From positions 558,001 to 622,000 of the forward strand of contig NZ_CALPBY010000001.1 in assembly GCF_943181405.1 (NCBI RefSeq): DNA of 64,000 nt. The letters run 5' to 3'. Source of the stretch: Cellulosimicrobium sp. Marseille-Q4280. GTDB lineage: Bacteria; Actinomycetota; Actinomycetes; Actinomycetales; Cellulomonadaceae. The notes beneath the pieces are model-generated. The model was not told where the DNA came from. It searched no databases and saw nothing but the letters and a program-made list of their open reading frames with translations. Below, in pieces: positions 18,202 to 30,012 of the stretch (position 1 is the first letter of the stretch; each line of letters begins with the position of its first letter). A program made the position numbers and the translations under genes.

Positions 18202-18519
18202 ATGAGCGAGGCGGCACACGTCCTCGAGGGGCCCGGCGCGACCGCGCCCGACGGCAGCGACGACGCGGCGTCGGGACTGAGCGCGCGCGACCGGGAGATC
18301 CTCGACTTCGAGCGGCAGTGGTGGAAGTACGCGGGCGCCAAGGAGCAGGCGGTGCGCGAGCTGTTCGACCTGTCCGCCACCCGGTACTACCAGGTGCTCA
18401 ACGCGCTCATCGACTCGCCGGCCGCGCTCGCGCACGACCCGATGCTCGTGAAGCGCCTGCGGCGCATGCGGTCCACGCGCCAGCGCGCCCGGACCGCGCG
18501 CCGTCTCGAAGGTCTCTGA
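18202..18519 (+). CDS. DUF3263 family protein
   Basis: This small 105-residue protein of the actinobacterial DUF3263 family has a predicted helix-turn-helix-like core. The stretch [19 protein letters not shown] is followed by [20 protein letters not shown], which looks like a DNA-binding helix pair. The C-terminus is very basic ([18 protein letters not shown]). Its function is unknown. The ATG at 18202 is preceded by GGGAGG at about 6 nt. It lies immediately before the LytR_C gene, a frequent association in this phylum. Confidence 0.88.
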   Translation: MSEAAHVLEGPGATAPDGSDDAASGLSARDREILDFERQWWKYAGAKEQAVRELFDLSATRYYQVLNALIDSPAALAHDPMLVKRLRRMRSTRQRARTARRLEGL

Positions 18520-18579
18520 GGCGGGGCGAGCCGTGGAGAACCGGCGAACCGGACGTTTAGCCATCGGCCTCGACCGGGC

Positions 18580-18591
18580 TACCCTGTCGCC
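18580..18591 (+). promoter_or_regulatory. -10 box (TACCCT) before the LytR_C gene
   Basis: TACCCT at 18580-18585 is followed after 6 nt by the GTG start at 18592 without a Shine-Dalgarno sequence. Confidence 0.5.
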
Positions 18592-19239
18592 GTGACGAAG
18601 AGCCGCTACCCCTACGCGCCCGACGAGTTCGACGCTCCCGCGCCGCAGGGTGCGCCCGTCGGCGTGCACCGCTCACCCCGCACCCGGTGGAGCAAGACCT
18701 GGCCGTTCCTCCTCGTGGCCGTGGTCTTCGCCGGGCTCGCGTACGGCGGCTTCACGCTGCTGTCGGACGGGAACGGCGAGGCGCCGCCCCAGGCGGAGTC
18801 CACCGATCCCGCCGGGGAGTCCACGGAGACGCCGGGCGACGGCGAGACCGAGGCGCCCGCCGAGACGGAGGAGCCCCCGGCCGAGACCGAGGAGCCCCCG
18901 GTCGAGGAGACCCCGGCCGCTCCGGACATCGACGGTCTCATGGCGGTCGCCGACCCGAGCGCGCTCGTCCGCGTGATGAACGACGGCGGTCCGACCGGCT
19001 CCGCGGGGACCGGCAAGGACGCCCTCGACGGGCGCGGCTTCACGAACACCACCGCCGAGGACTTCCCCGGAGAGTCGGGCGCGACGGGCAACGTGGTCTG
19101 GTACACCGAGAACCGCAGCGACACGGCGGCCGCCGTGGCGGCCATCCTCGGCATCCCCGCGGAGCAGGTGACCCAGGAGACGCTGCGTTCCGGCGACGTC
19201 ATGGTCGTCATCACGACCGAGCTCACGCCCGCGGGCTGA
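18592..19239 (+). CDS. LytR C-terminal domain protein, single-pass membrane
   Basis: The 215-residue protein has a short cytoplasmic N-terminus and one transmembrane helix near residues 36-58 ([20 protein letters not shown]). A long acidic linker with repeated ETEEPP units spans about 65-110. The C-terminal LytR_C domain starts near PDIDGLMAV. Such proteins are thought to act at the cell envelope, possibly in wall-polymer metabolism; the function is inferred from the domain only. The GTG start follows TACCCT by 6 nt. Confidence 0.85.
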   Translation: MTKSRYPYAPDEFDAPAPQGAPVGVHRSPRTRWSKTWPFLLVAVVFAGLAYGGFTLLSDGNGEAPPQAESTDPAGESTETPGDGETEAPAETEEPPAETEEPPVEETPAAPDIDGLMAVADPSALVRVMNDGGPTGSAGTGKDALDGRGFTNTTAEDFPGESGATGNVVWYTENRSDTAAAVAAILGIPAEQVTQETLRSGDVMVVITTELTPAG

Positions 19240-19341
19240 CCGGGCCCGCGTTCTCCTTCCGCCGGCCCGCCGTCGCCGCTAGGCTCGCCGTACCACGAGG
19301 CGGCGGTCGCCCCGTGGGTGACGACGCACGAGGAGATCTCG

Positions 19342-19545
19342 ATGGCTCAGGGCACCGTGAAGTGGTTCAACGCCGAGAAGGGCTACGGGTTCATCACCCC
19401 GGCCAGCGGTGGTCAGGACCTGTTCGTCCACTTCAGCGCCATCCAGTCCGACGGCTACCGCTCCCTCGAGGAGGGGCAGCAGGTCGAGTTCGAGCTCGGC
19501 CAGGGCACGAAGGGACCGCAGGCCGAGGCGGTGCGGCCGCTCTGA
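19342..19545 (+). CDS. Cold-shock protein, CspA family
   Basis: This 67-residue single cold-shock domain begins [23 protein letters not shown]1 is KGYGFI and RNP2 is LFVHF. It binds single-stranded RNA and DNA and acts as an RNA chaperone. The ATG at 19342 has GAGGAGAT about 5 nt upstream. A TAGGCT sequence ~60 nt upstream may be the -10 box. Confidence 0.95.
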   Translation: MAQGTVKWFNAEKGYGFITPASGGQDLFVHFSAIQSDGYRSLEEGQQVEFELGQGTKGPQAEAVRPL

Positions 19546-19590
19546 CCGTGCTGACGACGGTGCGGCCGAGGGACTGAGCAGGCGGGCGCG

Positions 19591-21093
19591 GTGGAGAACC
19601 TCGACGCGGTCGTCGTGGGCTCGGGCCCGAACGGTCTCGCGGCAGCGGTGACGCTCGCCCGTGCCGGGCTGACGGTCCGCGTGCTGGAGGCGCAGCCGAC
19701 GGTCGGCGGCGGTGCGCGGACGCTCGACCTGGGCCTGGCCGACGGGGTCGTCCACGACGTGTGCTCGGCCGTCCACCCCATGGCCTGGGCGTCGCCCTTC
19801 TTCGAGGCGTTCGACCTCGGCGGGCGCGGGGTCGACCTCCTCGTCCCGGAGGTCTCGTACGCCCAGCCGCTCGACGGCGGTCGGGCCGGCATCGCCTACC
19901 GCGACCTCGACCGCACGGCCGAGCGGCTCGGCGGTCCCGACGGCGCGGCCTGGCGTGCGCTGCTCGGGCCCCTCGCGCACGGGTGGCGGGACGTCGTCGC
20001 GCTCGCGCTGAGCGACAAGCGCTCGGTGCCGGCCCGCGTGCTGCGGCCGAAGGGCGCCGCTGTCGCGGCCCGGTTCGGCGCGGCGGTGCTCGAGCAGGGC
20101 AGCCGTGCATGGGACCGTCGCTTCTCGACCGAGGAGGCCGCGGCGCTGCTCACGGGCGTCGCCGCGCACGCCATCACCCCGCTGCCCTCGCTCGCCGGTG
20201 CCGGGACCGCGCTGCTCCTCGCGGGGCTCGGCCACGCCCCGGGCGGCTGGCCGATCCCGCGCGGCGGGTCCGGTGCGATCGTCGCGGCGCTCGTCGAGGA
20301 CCTGCGCGCGCACGGGGGTGACGTCGTGACCGGTCACCGGGTGGCGTCCCGCGCCGACCTGCCCCGGGCCCGGGCCTACGTGTTCGACACCGTGCCGCGC
20401 GTCGTCGCGGACGTCTTCGCCGACCGACTGAACCCGCATGCCGCGGCCTCGTTGCGGCGGTTCCGGCACGGCGACGCCGCGGCGAAGGTCGACCTCGTGC
20501 TCTCGGGGCCGGTCCCGTGGGCGGACGCGGAGGTCGGCCGGGCGGGCACGGTGCACGTCGGGGGATCGCGCGCCGACATGGCTTTCGCCGAGTCGGAGGT
20601 CGCGGCCGGCCGCCACGCGGAGCGCCCGATGCTGCTCGTGAGCGACCCGACCGTCGTCGACCCCGGGCGCGGGGCCGGCGGGCTCCGGCCGCTGTGGACG
20701 TACGCGCACGTGCCCGCCGGGTCGACGCGCGACGTCACGGAGGACGTCGTGGCCCAGATCGAGCGCTTCGCCCCGGGTTTCCGCGACGTGGTCGTGGCGT
20801 CGCGCTGCGTACCGGCCGCGGAGATGAGCCGGCACGACGAGAGCTACGTCGACGGCGACATCGCGGGCGGCGCGGTGACGATGTGGCAGATGGTCGCGCG
20901 CCCCAGCCTCCGCCCGGACCCGTACGCGGTCGGGCTGGAGGGCGTGTACCTCTGCTCCGCGTCGACGCCGCCCGGACCGGGCGTGCACGGCCTCGGCGGC
21001 TGGTACGCCGCGCGCCGGGTGCTGCGCCGCGAGTTCGACGTGCGCGACGCCCCGGACCTCGCGCCGCGGGAGGACCGCAGTCCGGCGACGTAG
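19591..21093 (+). CDS. NAD(P)/FAD-dependent oxidoreductase, phytoene-desaturase-like
   Basis: The 500-residue flavoprotein begins with a Rossmann dinucleotide fold, VVVGSGPNGLAAAVTLARAG. The acidic ribose-binding residue is in VRVLEAQ. The C-terminal FAD motif region YLCSASTPPGPGVHGLGG resembles CrtI-type amine oxidases/desaturases. The bacterial group is widely annotated only as NAD(P)/FAD-dependent oxidoreductase. No carotenoid genes lie nearby, so a carotenoid role is not supported. The start is a GTG at 19591, 46 bp after cspA. It is convergent with the GH15-like gene. Confidence 0.82.
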   Translation: MENLDAVVVGSGPNGLAAAVTLARAGLTVRVLEAQPTVGGGARTLDLGLADGVVHDVCSAVHPMAWASPFFEAFDLGGRGVDLLVPEVSYAQPLDGGRAGIAYRDLDRTAERLGGPDGAAWRALLGPLAHGWRDVVALALSDKRSVPARVLRPKGAAVAARFGAAVLEQGSRAWDRRFSTEEAAALLTGVAAHAITPLPSLAGAGTALLLAGLGHAPGGWPIPRGGSGAIVAALVEDLRAHGGDVVTGHRVASRADLPRARAYVFDTVPRVVADVFADRLNPHAAASLRRFRHGDAAAKVDLVLSGPVPWADAEVGRAGTVHVGGSRADMAFAESEVAAGRHAERPMLLVSDPTVVDPGRGAGGLRPLWTYAHVPAGSTRDVTEDVVAQIERFAPGFRDVVVASRCVPAAEMSRHDESYVDGDIAGGAVTMWQMVARPSLRPDPYAVGLEGVYLCSASTPPGPGVHGLGGWYAARRVLRREFDVRDAPDLAPREDRSPAT

Positions 21094-21110
21094 TGCCGCA
21101 GCTCAGCGAG

Positions 21111-22694
21111 TCAGCCAGCGGCGTCGAGCTCGACGAGTGCGAGGACGACGAGCGCGGAGCTCCACGACAACGGTGCGACCGCCGCGGGGGACCCGTCGGC
21201 CAGCACCTTCTCCGGGATCGCGCCGGACGCCGTGCGGTGCTCGTCGACCCAGCGCAGCCACTCGCGGGCGTCCGCACGGTCCTCGGCGTCGGACGACGAC
21301 GCGGCGGTCAGGGCGTAGAGCGACGTCTGCGGCGTCCACGAGATGCCGTCCTCGCGCCACCCCGCACCGGGGGCGAGCCCACCGGCCGGCCGCAGCATCT
21401 CGGTGACCGAGGCCTGCCAGGCCTGTTGCGCGCCGTCGAGCGGCTCCGGCTGGAACGGCGGGAGGACGAACGCCGTCGAGGCGTCCCGTGGGCCACCGGT
21501 GACGTGCCGCGGGTACCCCTGGCTGCCGAACGCGTCCTCGACGGCGGTACGCAGACGCTCCGCGGCGCGCGACGTCTGCACCACGCGGGTCCACGGGCCC
21601 GCCGTGGCGCTCGCGTCGAGCACGACCTCCGCCGTGCTGCCTGCCGTGCTCTCGGCCGTGCCGGCTGCCTCCGCCGTCGTCGCCGGCCGGGGGACCCTGC
21701 CGAGTCCCGCGCCGTACACCGTCGCGCGGCGCGGGTGCTCGAGCGTCGCCGCGGTCCGGTAGAAGTCGGACGCCGCCTCGAGGCCCGCGAGGAGAGGCCC
21801 TGCGGTGCCGAGCGTGAGCGACGTCGGCTCGACCTCCCAGTAGTCGCTCGACGCCGGCGGCAGCGCGCCGGCTCCGGCGACGAGCGACAGCGCGTGGGCG
21901 GTGGACGCGTCGACGAGGGGACGCAGGCGGGCGACGACGTCGGCCCGGTCCGCCTCGGGAGCCTCGGCGACCACGACGGCCGCCGCCCACAGCGCCCAGC
22001 CGGTCCCGTCGGACTGGAGCCCGCGGTCGTCGGGGACGCCGGTGCCGTCCGGCAGGTACCGCGCGTGGAAGGACCCGTCCTCCTCCTGCACCTGGCCCAG
22101 GAACCCGAGCACGTCGAGGGCCTCGTCGACGTGACCCGTGCGGGCGAGCGCCGCCGCGGTGAACGACGCGTCGCGTGGCCACACGTACCGCCACTTGGGC
22201 GAGGGCGCGGCGAGCGACGCCCCGTTGTCGAGCACGAGGGCACGCAGGTCGAGCAGCGCGTCCTCGCCCAGGTCCGCGTACGGCCCGCCCGCCCCGGGGA
22301 CCGTGCCTGCTGCGAGCCAGGCGCGCGAGGCGGCGGCGGCGTCGGCCGCGGCGGACGCGTCGAGGAGTGCGGCGGCGTCGATGGGTGCGCCCGCGACCTG
22401 CGCGAGGCGGTTCGCCTCGCCGTCGGCGGGGTCGACCCCCGCGGCGAGCACGGCGGCGTCCAGGCTCGCCGGGTCGAGGACGCGGCTCCCCTCGAGATAG
22501 GTCGCGGCGGTCCCGGACGGCAGGCGCAGGAGCGCGCCGGAGGTGACGGCGACACCGTCCTGGTAGAGGTCGATGTGCTCGCCCACCGGTTCGGCGGAGG
22601 CGGTCGCCGCGCTGAGCCCCAGGCTCGGGACCAGCACGAAGCCGGCCACCGCACCGAGGCGCCACGTCGCTGTTGCGCGGATCACACCGCGCAT
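21111..22694 (-). CDS. Secreted glycoside hydrolase, GH15/glucoamylase-like
   Basis: The 527-residue protein has an N-terminal signal peptide of about 30 residues ending LSAATASA. The (alpha/alpha)6 barrel signature of GH15-type enzymes is visible in PKWRYVWPRDASFTAAAL near residue 175. It continues with EEDGSFHARYLPDG and DGTGWALWAA. Family members cleave alpha-glucosidic linkages such as those of starch, dextran or trehalose, and the substrate here is open. A Thr/Ala/Ser-rich insertion lies near residues 315-340. The ATG at 22692-22694 lies inside TAGGATG. The gene is divergent from groEL and shares its upstream region. Confidence 0.82.
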   Translation of the reverse strand: MRGVIRATATWRLGAVAGFVLVPSLGLSAATASAEPVGEHIDLYQDGVAVTSGALLRLPSGTAATYLEGSRVLDPASLDAAVLAAGVDPADGEANRLAQVAGAPIDAAALLDASAAADAAAASRAWLAAGTVPGAGGPYADLGEDALLDLRALVLDNGASLAAPSPKWRYVWPRDASFTAAALARTGHVDEALDVLGFLGQVQEEDGSFHARYLPDGTGVPDDRGLQSDGTGWALWAAAVVVAEAPEADRADVVARLRPLVDASTAHALSLVAGAGALPPASSDYWEVEPTSLTLGTAGPLLAGLEAASDFYRTAATLEHPRRATVYGAGLGRVPRPATTAEAAGTAESTAGSTAEVVLDASATAGPWTRVVQTSRAAERLRTAVEDAFGSQGYPRHVTGGPRDASTAFVLPPFQPEPLDGAQQAWQASVTEMLRPAGGLAPGAGWREDGISWTPQTSLYALTAASSSDAEDRADAREWLRWVDEHRTASGAIPEKVLADGSPAAVAPLSWSSALVVLALVELDAAG

Positions 22695-22774
22695 CCTAGG
22701 GGAGCGCGACCACGGCGGGGACCGGGCGCCGGATTCCGCCCGGCGCGATACCGCGAGGACGGGGGCGGCACTGT

Positions 22775-22801
22775 CTTGCACTCGCAGGGTGAGAGTGCCA
22801 A
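22775..22801 (+). promoter_or_regulatory. CIRCE operator 1 (HrcA site)
   Basis: CTTGCACTC is followed after 9 nt by GAGTGCCAA, close to the CIRCE consensus TTAGCACTC-N9-GAGTGCTAA. It is the distal of two tandem HrcA sites upstream of groEL. Confidence 0.9.
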
Positions 22802-22809
22802 TAATGGCG

Positions 22810-22836
22810 TTAGCACTCTCCTCGTGAGAGTGACAG
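22810..22836 (+). promoter_or_regulatory. CIRCE operator 2 (HrcA site)
   Basis: TTAGCACTC is followed after 9 nt by GAGTGACAG. The left half is perfect and the right half has two deviations. The centre-to-centre distance to the first CIRCE is 35 bp. AATAATGG between the two could be part of the promoter. Confidence 0.9.
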
Positions 22837-22899
22837 AAGTGACCAGCGCAGGCAGCCGTCCAGGCGGGTGCCGCGCAACAACACCAGGTCGACAGGTGA

Positions 22900-24624
<1,725 letters not shown>

Positions 24625-24669
24625 TCCACGCCTGACCCGTCCGGCCCGTCCGGACGCACCAGCAGCACC

Positions 24670-24707
24670 GAAGGCCGTCGGCCGGGTTCGCCCGGTCGGC
24701 GGCCTTC
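24670..24707 (+). terminator. groEL terminator
   Basis: A 17-nt arm (24670-24686) pairs with 24691-24707 around the tetraloop TTCG, with two non-Watson-Crick pairs. It is followed by GTCGTGCCG. Confidence 0.85.
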
Positions 24708-24723
24708 GTCGTGCCGTCCCTGC

Positions 24724-24783
24724 GCCGAGCCCGGGGTTGCGGGCCGATGCTGGCCGCTGGTGGCGCACAACCCGGGGTTCGGC
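24724..24783 (+). repeat. Hairpin repeat, second family, copy E2
   Basis: GCCGAGCCCGGGGTTG and CAACCCGGGGTTCGGC form the arms around a loop ending GGTGGCGC, as in copy E1 at 8817. It stands between the groEL terminator and the ure promoter region and is probably non-coding. The rest of 24625-24924 holds the groEL terminator and the ure operator motif. Confidence 0.75.
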
Positions 24784-24870
24784 GGCATCCTGGGAGCGTG
24801 GTGGCCGCGTGTGGCCCGCGAAGGCTCGGTCCCGGCACGTGGACGACGCCGTCAAGGGTGCGGTACACAC

Positions 24871-24890
24871 GCGTATAACGCCGCGTATAC
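24871..24890. promoter_or_regulatory. Putative urease-operon operator, GCGTATA direct repeat
   Basis: GCGTATA occurs at 24871-24877 and again at 24883-24889 with a 12-bp period, and the second copy contains the palindrome GTATAC. A related pair with the same period lies upstream of urtA (34577-34597). TATAAC within the first copy could also serve as a -10 box, so binding here would block transcription. The cognate factor is not known; the GntR protein of this island is a candidate. Confidence 0.4.
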
Positions 24891-24924
24891 ACATCGGACA
24901 CATGCGACGGGCAGGATCACCGCC

Positions 24925-25227
24925 ATGCACCTGACACCTGGTGACACCGAGAAGCTGCTGCTCGCCGTCGCGGGCATGGTCGCCCGCGACCGGCGCGAGC
25001 GCGGCGTGCTCCTCAACTATCCCGAGACGGTCGCGCTCCTCACCACGTGGGTGATCGAGCGGGCGCGCGAAGGCGTGAGCGTCGCCGAGCTCATGGTCTC
25101 CGGCCGCGAGGTCCTGGGCCGCGACGAGGTCATGGAGGGCGTCGCCGAGATGCTCCCCGACGTGCAGGTCGAGGCGACGTTCCCCGATGGTCGCAAGCTC
25201 GTCACCATCCACCAGCCGATCGCCTGA
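24925..25227 (+). CDS. ureA: Urease subunit gamma
   Basis: This is the 100-residue structural gamma subunit of urease, full length for the family. It begins [13 protein letters not shown] and carries [17 protein letters not shown] and the C-terminal [14 protein letters not shown]. An AGGA lies 8 nt before the ATG. It opens the ureABCFGD cluster, and ureB follows after ~40 bp. Confidence 0.97.
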   Translation: MHLTPGDTEKLLLAVAGMVARDRRERGVLLNYPETVALLTTWVIERAREGVSVAELMVSGREVLGRDEVMEGVAEMLPDVQVEATFPDGRKLVTIHQPIA

Positions 25228-25268
25228 CCGGCGACCCGTACGACCAGCAGCGCAGGACGGAGCCGACG

Positions 25269-25643
25269 ATGGCGGGTATCAGCACGAGCGGGCCGGGCGC
25301 GATCCGGCTCAAGCAGGGCGCGGAGGACGTCCCGGTCGTCCTCAACGCCGACCGCACCGACGACGAGCGGATCACGCTCGTGGTGACGAACACCGGGGAC
25401 CGGCCCGTGCAGATCGGGTCGCACCTGCACCTGCCTGACGCCAACGCCGCGCTCGACCTCGACAGGACCGCAGCGCACGGCTTCCGGCTCGACGTCCCGT
25501 CGGGAACGTCCCGCCGGTTCGAGCCGGGCGCGTCCGCCGAGGTCGAGGCCGTCGCTCTCCGCGGCCGACGCCGCGTGCCCGGCCTCCAGCGCGGCAAGCC
25601 CGACGGCGGTCGGCTCGACACCACGACGACCCCGGAGGACTGA
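25269..25643 (+). CDS. ureB: Urease subunit beta
   Basis: The 124-residue beta subunit contains the family core VVTNTGDRPVQIGSHLHLPD followed by ALDLDRTAAHGFRLDVPSGT. It has the conserved FEPG segment and ends with a short Gly/Thr-rich tail. It packs with UreA and UreC into the (alpha-beta-gamma)3 enzyme. The ATG at 25269 has GGAG upstream. Only 3 bp separate it from ureC. Confidence 0.96.
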   Translation: MAGISTSGPGAIRLKQGAEDVPVVLNADRTDDERITLVVTNTGDRPVQIGSHLHLPDANAALDLDRTAAHGFRLDVPSGTSRRFEPGASAEVEAVALRGRRRVPGLQRGKPDGGRLDTTTTPED

Positions 25644-25646
25644 GCG

Positions 25647-27365
<1,719 letters not shown>

Positions 27366-27368
27366 GCC

Positions 27369-28271
27369 ATGAGCGACACGGGAGAACCGGCACGCCGTGG
27401 ACGCGGCGTCGAGGGCGGTGACACGGGGGGTGACGAGGGGGGTGGCCGGGCCGAGCTCATGCTCGCGCTGCTCGCGGACGCACGCCTCCCGACCGGCGGG
27501 CACACGCAGTCGGCCGGGCTCGAGCCCGCGCTGCGAGCGGACATGGACCCGACGCGTGCGCCCGACTACGTGCGAGCGCGCCTCGCGACCGTGACGCGCG
27601 TCGAGGCGGCGACGGCCGTCGTCGCGCGGCACGCGGTGCTCGCGGGTCTGCCCGACGCCGCGTGTGCGCCCCGCCGGCCCGCCTCGCCGTCGTCCGGGCC
27701 CGACGACGCGTGGTCGCCCACGTCCCGCGCCCTCGCCGACGCATGGCGCGCCTGGGCGGCGCGGACGCCGTCGCCCGCGCTGCGCGAGACCTCGCAGCGG
27801 CTCGGCCGCGGCTACCTGCGGCTCCTGCGCCGGCTCTGGTCTGGGCACCCGGGCGTCGTCGGGCTCGACGACGCGTCCCGCCTCCTCGCGGGCGACCGGG
27901 CGACGTCGGGCATGCCCGCAGGAGAGGACGTCCGGGCGACGTCGGGCCGGACGATGCGCGCGCCGTCGCCACCGCGCCCCGTCGTGCTGGGCGTGACGGC
28001 CGCGTGTGCAGGCCTGTCCGCGCTGCAGGTCGCGCGCCTCGTCGGCTACGAGGACGTGCAGACCGTCGCTGCGGCGACGCTCAAGCTCGCTCCGGTCGAC
28101 CCGGTCGACGCGACCGGCTGGGTCGTCGCCGCACAGCCCGCGATCGACGCGCTCGCCCGCGACGTCGCCCACCTGACCGACCCCCGCGCGATCCCCGCGC
28201 ACGGCGCACCGCTCGTCGAGCAGTGGGCCGAGATCCACGCCCGCACCACCGAGAGGCTGTTCAGTGCCTGA
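27369..28271 (+). CDS. ureF: Urease accessory protein UreF
   Basis: UreF acts with UreD and UreG in GTP-dependent nickel insertion into urease. The 300-residue protein is longer than the usual ~220-230. It has a Gly-rich N-terminal extension of ~28 residues and a central Arg/Ser/Pro-rich insertion at about 175-200. That insertion contains a duplicated RATSG block. Core motifs are [19 protein letters not shown] and the C-terminal [21 protein letters not shown]. It starts 3 bp after ureC and overlaps ureG by 8 bp. Confidence 0.92.
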   Translation: MSDTGEPARRGRGVEGGDTGGDEGGGRAELMLALLADARLPTGGHTQSAGLEPALRADMDPTRAPDYVRARLATVTRVEAATAVVARHAVLAGLPDAACAPRRPASPSSGPDDAWSPTSRALADAWRAWAARTPSPALRETSQRLGRGYLRLLRRLWSGHPGVVGLDDASRLLAGDRATSGMPAGEDVRATSGRTMRAPSPPRPVVLGVTAACAGLSALQVARLVGYEDVQTVAAATLKLAPVDPVDATGWVVAAQPAIDALARDVAHLTDPRAIPAHGAPLVEQWAEIHARTTERLFSA

Positions 28272-29067
28272 CAACCTGACCGACCCGAGCACCGCCCCCG
28301 TCGCGACGTCCACGAGGTCCCTGCGCCTCGGCGTCGCCGGCCCTGTCGGCACGGGCAAGAGCTCGCTCATCGCGCTGCTGTGCCGCGAGCTGTCCGGAGT
28401 GCTGCAGCTCGGCGTCATCACCAACGACATCTACACCGACGAGGACGCGCGCTTCCTGCGGTCCGCCGGCGTTCTCGACCCCGAGCGCATCCGCGCGGTC
28501 GAGACGGGCGCGTGCCCGCACACCGCGATCCGCGACGACGTCACGGCGAACCTGCTCGCCGTCGAGGACCTCGAGGAGGACTTCGCGCCGCTCGACGTCG
28601 TGCTCGTCGAGTCCGGCGGCGACAACCTCACCGCGACGTTCTCGCCCGCGCTCGTCGACGCGCAGATCTTCGTGCTCGACGTCGCGGGCGGCGGTGACGT
28701 CGCGCGCAAGGGCGGCCCGGGGATCGCGCGCGCGGACCTCCTCGTCGTGAACAAGACCGACCTCGCGCCGTACGTCGGCGTCGACGTGCCGCAGATGGTC
28801 GCCGACGCGACGGCCGCGCGCGACGGCGGCCCCGTCCTCGCGCTCTCGCGGCTCGACCAGGACTCGATCGACGCTCTCACCGGGTGGCTCCACGGCCTGC
28901 TCGCCGAGCACCGGGCCGGCAGCCACGTGCCGCAGGACCCGGGGCCGATGGCGCCGCACTTCCACGCGGACGAGGACGCCGAGAACGGGATCGGGTTCCT
29001 CCACACGCACGAGGACGGCGACGCCGGTCACGACCACGACCACGCGCCGACCGGCGCGCGCGGCTGA
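28264..29067 (+). CDS. ureG: Urease accessory GTPase UreG with His-rich tail
   Basis: UreG couples GTP hydrolysis to nickel delivery. The 267-residue protein has the P-loop GPVGTGKSS, the metal-binding region [13 protein letters not shown] (the invariant CPH), [14 protein letters not shown], and the guanine-specific NKTD. Beyond the usual ~210-residue core, it carries a C-terminal extension with seven histidines in about 32 residues, plus several Asp and Glu. No ureE is present in the cluster, so this tail may store or bind nickel. The start is a GTG overlapping the end of ureF. Confidence 0.96.
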   Translation: MPDNLTDPSTAPVATSTRSLRLGVAGPVGTGKSSLIALLCRELSGVLQLGVITNDIYTDEDARFLRSAGVLDPERIRAVETGACPHTAIRDDVTANLLAVEDLEEDFAPLDVVLVESGGDNLTATFSPALVDAQIFVLDVAGGGDVARKGGPGIARADLLVVNKTDLAPYVGVDVPQMVADATAARDGGPVLALSRLDQDSIDALTGWLHGLLAEHRAGSHVPQDPGPMAPHFHADEDAENGIGFLHTHEDGDAGHDHDHAPTGARG

Positions 29068-29102
29068 GCTCGGCACGACAGCAGAGGACCGGAGAGGACC
29101 GG

Positions 29103-30011
29103 ATGGACGGCACGACGCGGGTCGGGGTGACCCGGGCGGCAGGGCGCGTACGATGCGACCTGCGCCCCGGGGCGCTCAGCGCGCGCGTGCTCTCGACCGG
29201 CCCGGGCGTCGCGCGGGTCGCGCTCGTCGCCACGCGTGCCCTCCTCCTCGGCGGCGACCACGTGCGCGTCGAGGTGCACGTCGGGGAGGGCGTGGAGCTC
29301 GAGCTCGTCGAGGTCTCGGGCACCGTCGCCTACACGGGGCGCGGCCGGGCGGCGTCGTGGACGGTGGACGTCGTCGTGGGGGACGGCGGCCTCCTCGTCT
29401 GGGACGCGCTGCCGTTCGTCGTCGCGGAAGGGGCGGACGTCACGCGAAGCACCGACGTGCGGCTCGGTGCGGGAGCCGTCGCGCTGCTGCGCGAGACGCT
29501 CGTCCTCGGCCGGACGGGGGAGACCGGCGGTCGACTGCGGTCGAGCACACGCGCCGAGCACGTGTCAGGACGACAGGTCACCGGGGTGATCCATGACCCT
29601 GACACGGCGACACCGCTTCACCGCGTGTCAGGGTCACCGACCACCGGGGTGATCCCTGACCCTGACCCGTTGCGCGAGCTGTTCGTCGAGGACCTCGACC
29701 TCGGTGCGCACCGCGCGCTGCCCGGGATCCTCGGGACGGCGCGCGTCGTCGACTCGGTGCTCCTCCTCGGCACGCGGCCTCCGGCCGCCCGCCCGGACGA
29801 CGCCGTCGCCACCGTGCGGCACCCGTTGCGCCTCGACCTCGACGGGCCGGGCGCCGTAGCGCGCCACCTCGGGGCGAGCACGCACGACGCCGGCCTCGAC
29901 GCCGTCGTCGCCACGTGGGCCGCGGCGGCGCGTGCCGCCCGAGCGGCCGTCGTCCCGGACCCCGGCAACGACCCCGATCAGAGCATCATGCTGCAGACGA
30001 CAGGAGCCTGA
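29103..30011 (+). CDS. ureD: Urease accessory protein UreD (UreH)
   Basis: UreD is the scaffold that docks UreF and UreG on apo-urease. The 302-residue protein shows family features such as LLLGGDHVRVEVHVGEGVELEL and WDALPFVVAEGADV. Residues ~154-189, encoded by 29562-29668, have no expected counterpart. They consist of a pair of palindromic repeats also found between genes at 45823-45928, and they stay in frame, joining RAEH to ELFVEDLDLG. Function may be kept because the insertion is in a loop; this is untested. The ATG at 29103 has GAGGACC upstream. Confidence 0.9.
   Translation: MDGTTRVGVTRAAGRVRCDLRPGALSARVLSTGPGVARVALVATRALLLGGDHVRVEVHVGEGVELELVEVSGTVAYTGRGRAASWTVDVVVGDGGLLVWDALPFVVAEGADVTRSTDVRLGAGAVALLRETLVLGRTGETGGRLRSSTRAEHVSGRQVTGVIHDPDTATPLHRVSGSPTTGVIPDPDPLRELFVEDLDLGAHRALPGILGTARVVDSVLLLGTRPPAARPDDAVATVRHPLRLDLDGPGAVARHLGASTHDAGLDAVVATWAAAARAARAAVVPDPGNDPDQSIMLQTTGA
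29562..29668. repeat. Pair of GTGTCAGG...CCTGACAC palindromes inside ureD
   Basis: The first hairpin runs 29562-29605 with outer arms GTGTCAGG/CCTGACAC and an inner GGTCACC/GGTGATCC. The second runs 29625-29668 with GTCAGGGTCA pairing with TGACCCTGAC. The same design, as a pair with similar spacing, occurs between genes at 45823-45928. Confidence 0.9.
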
Positions 30012-30012
30012 C

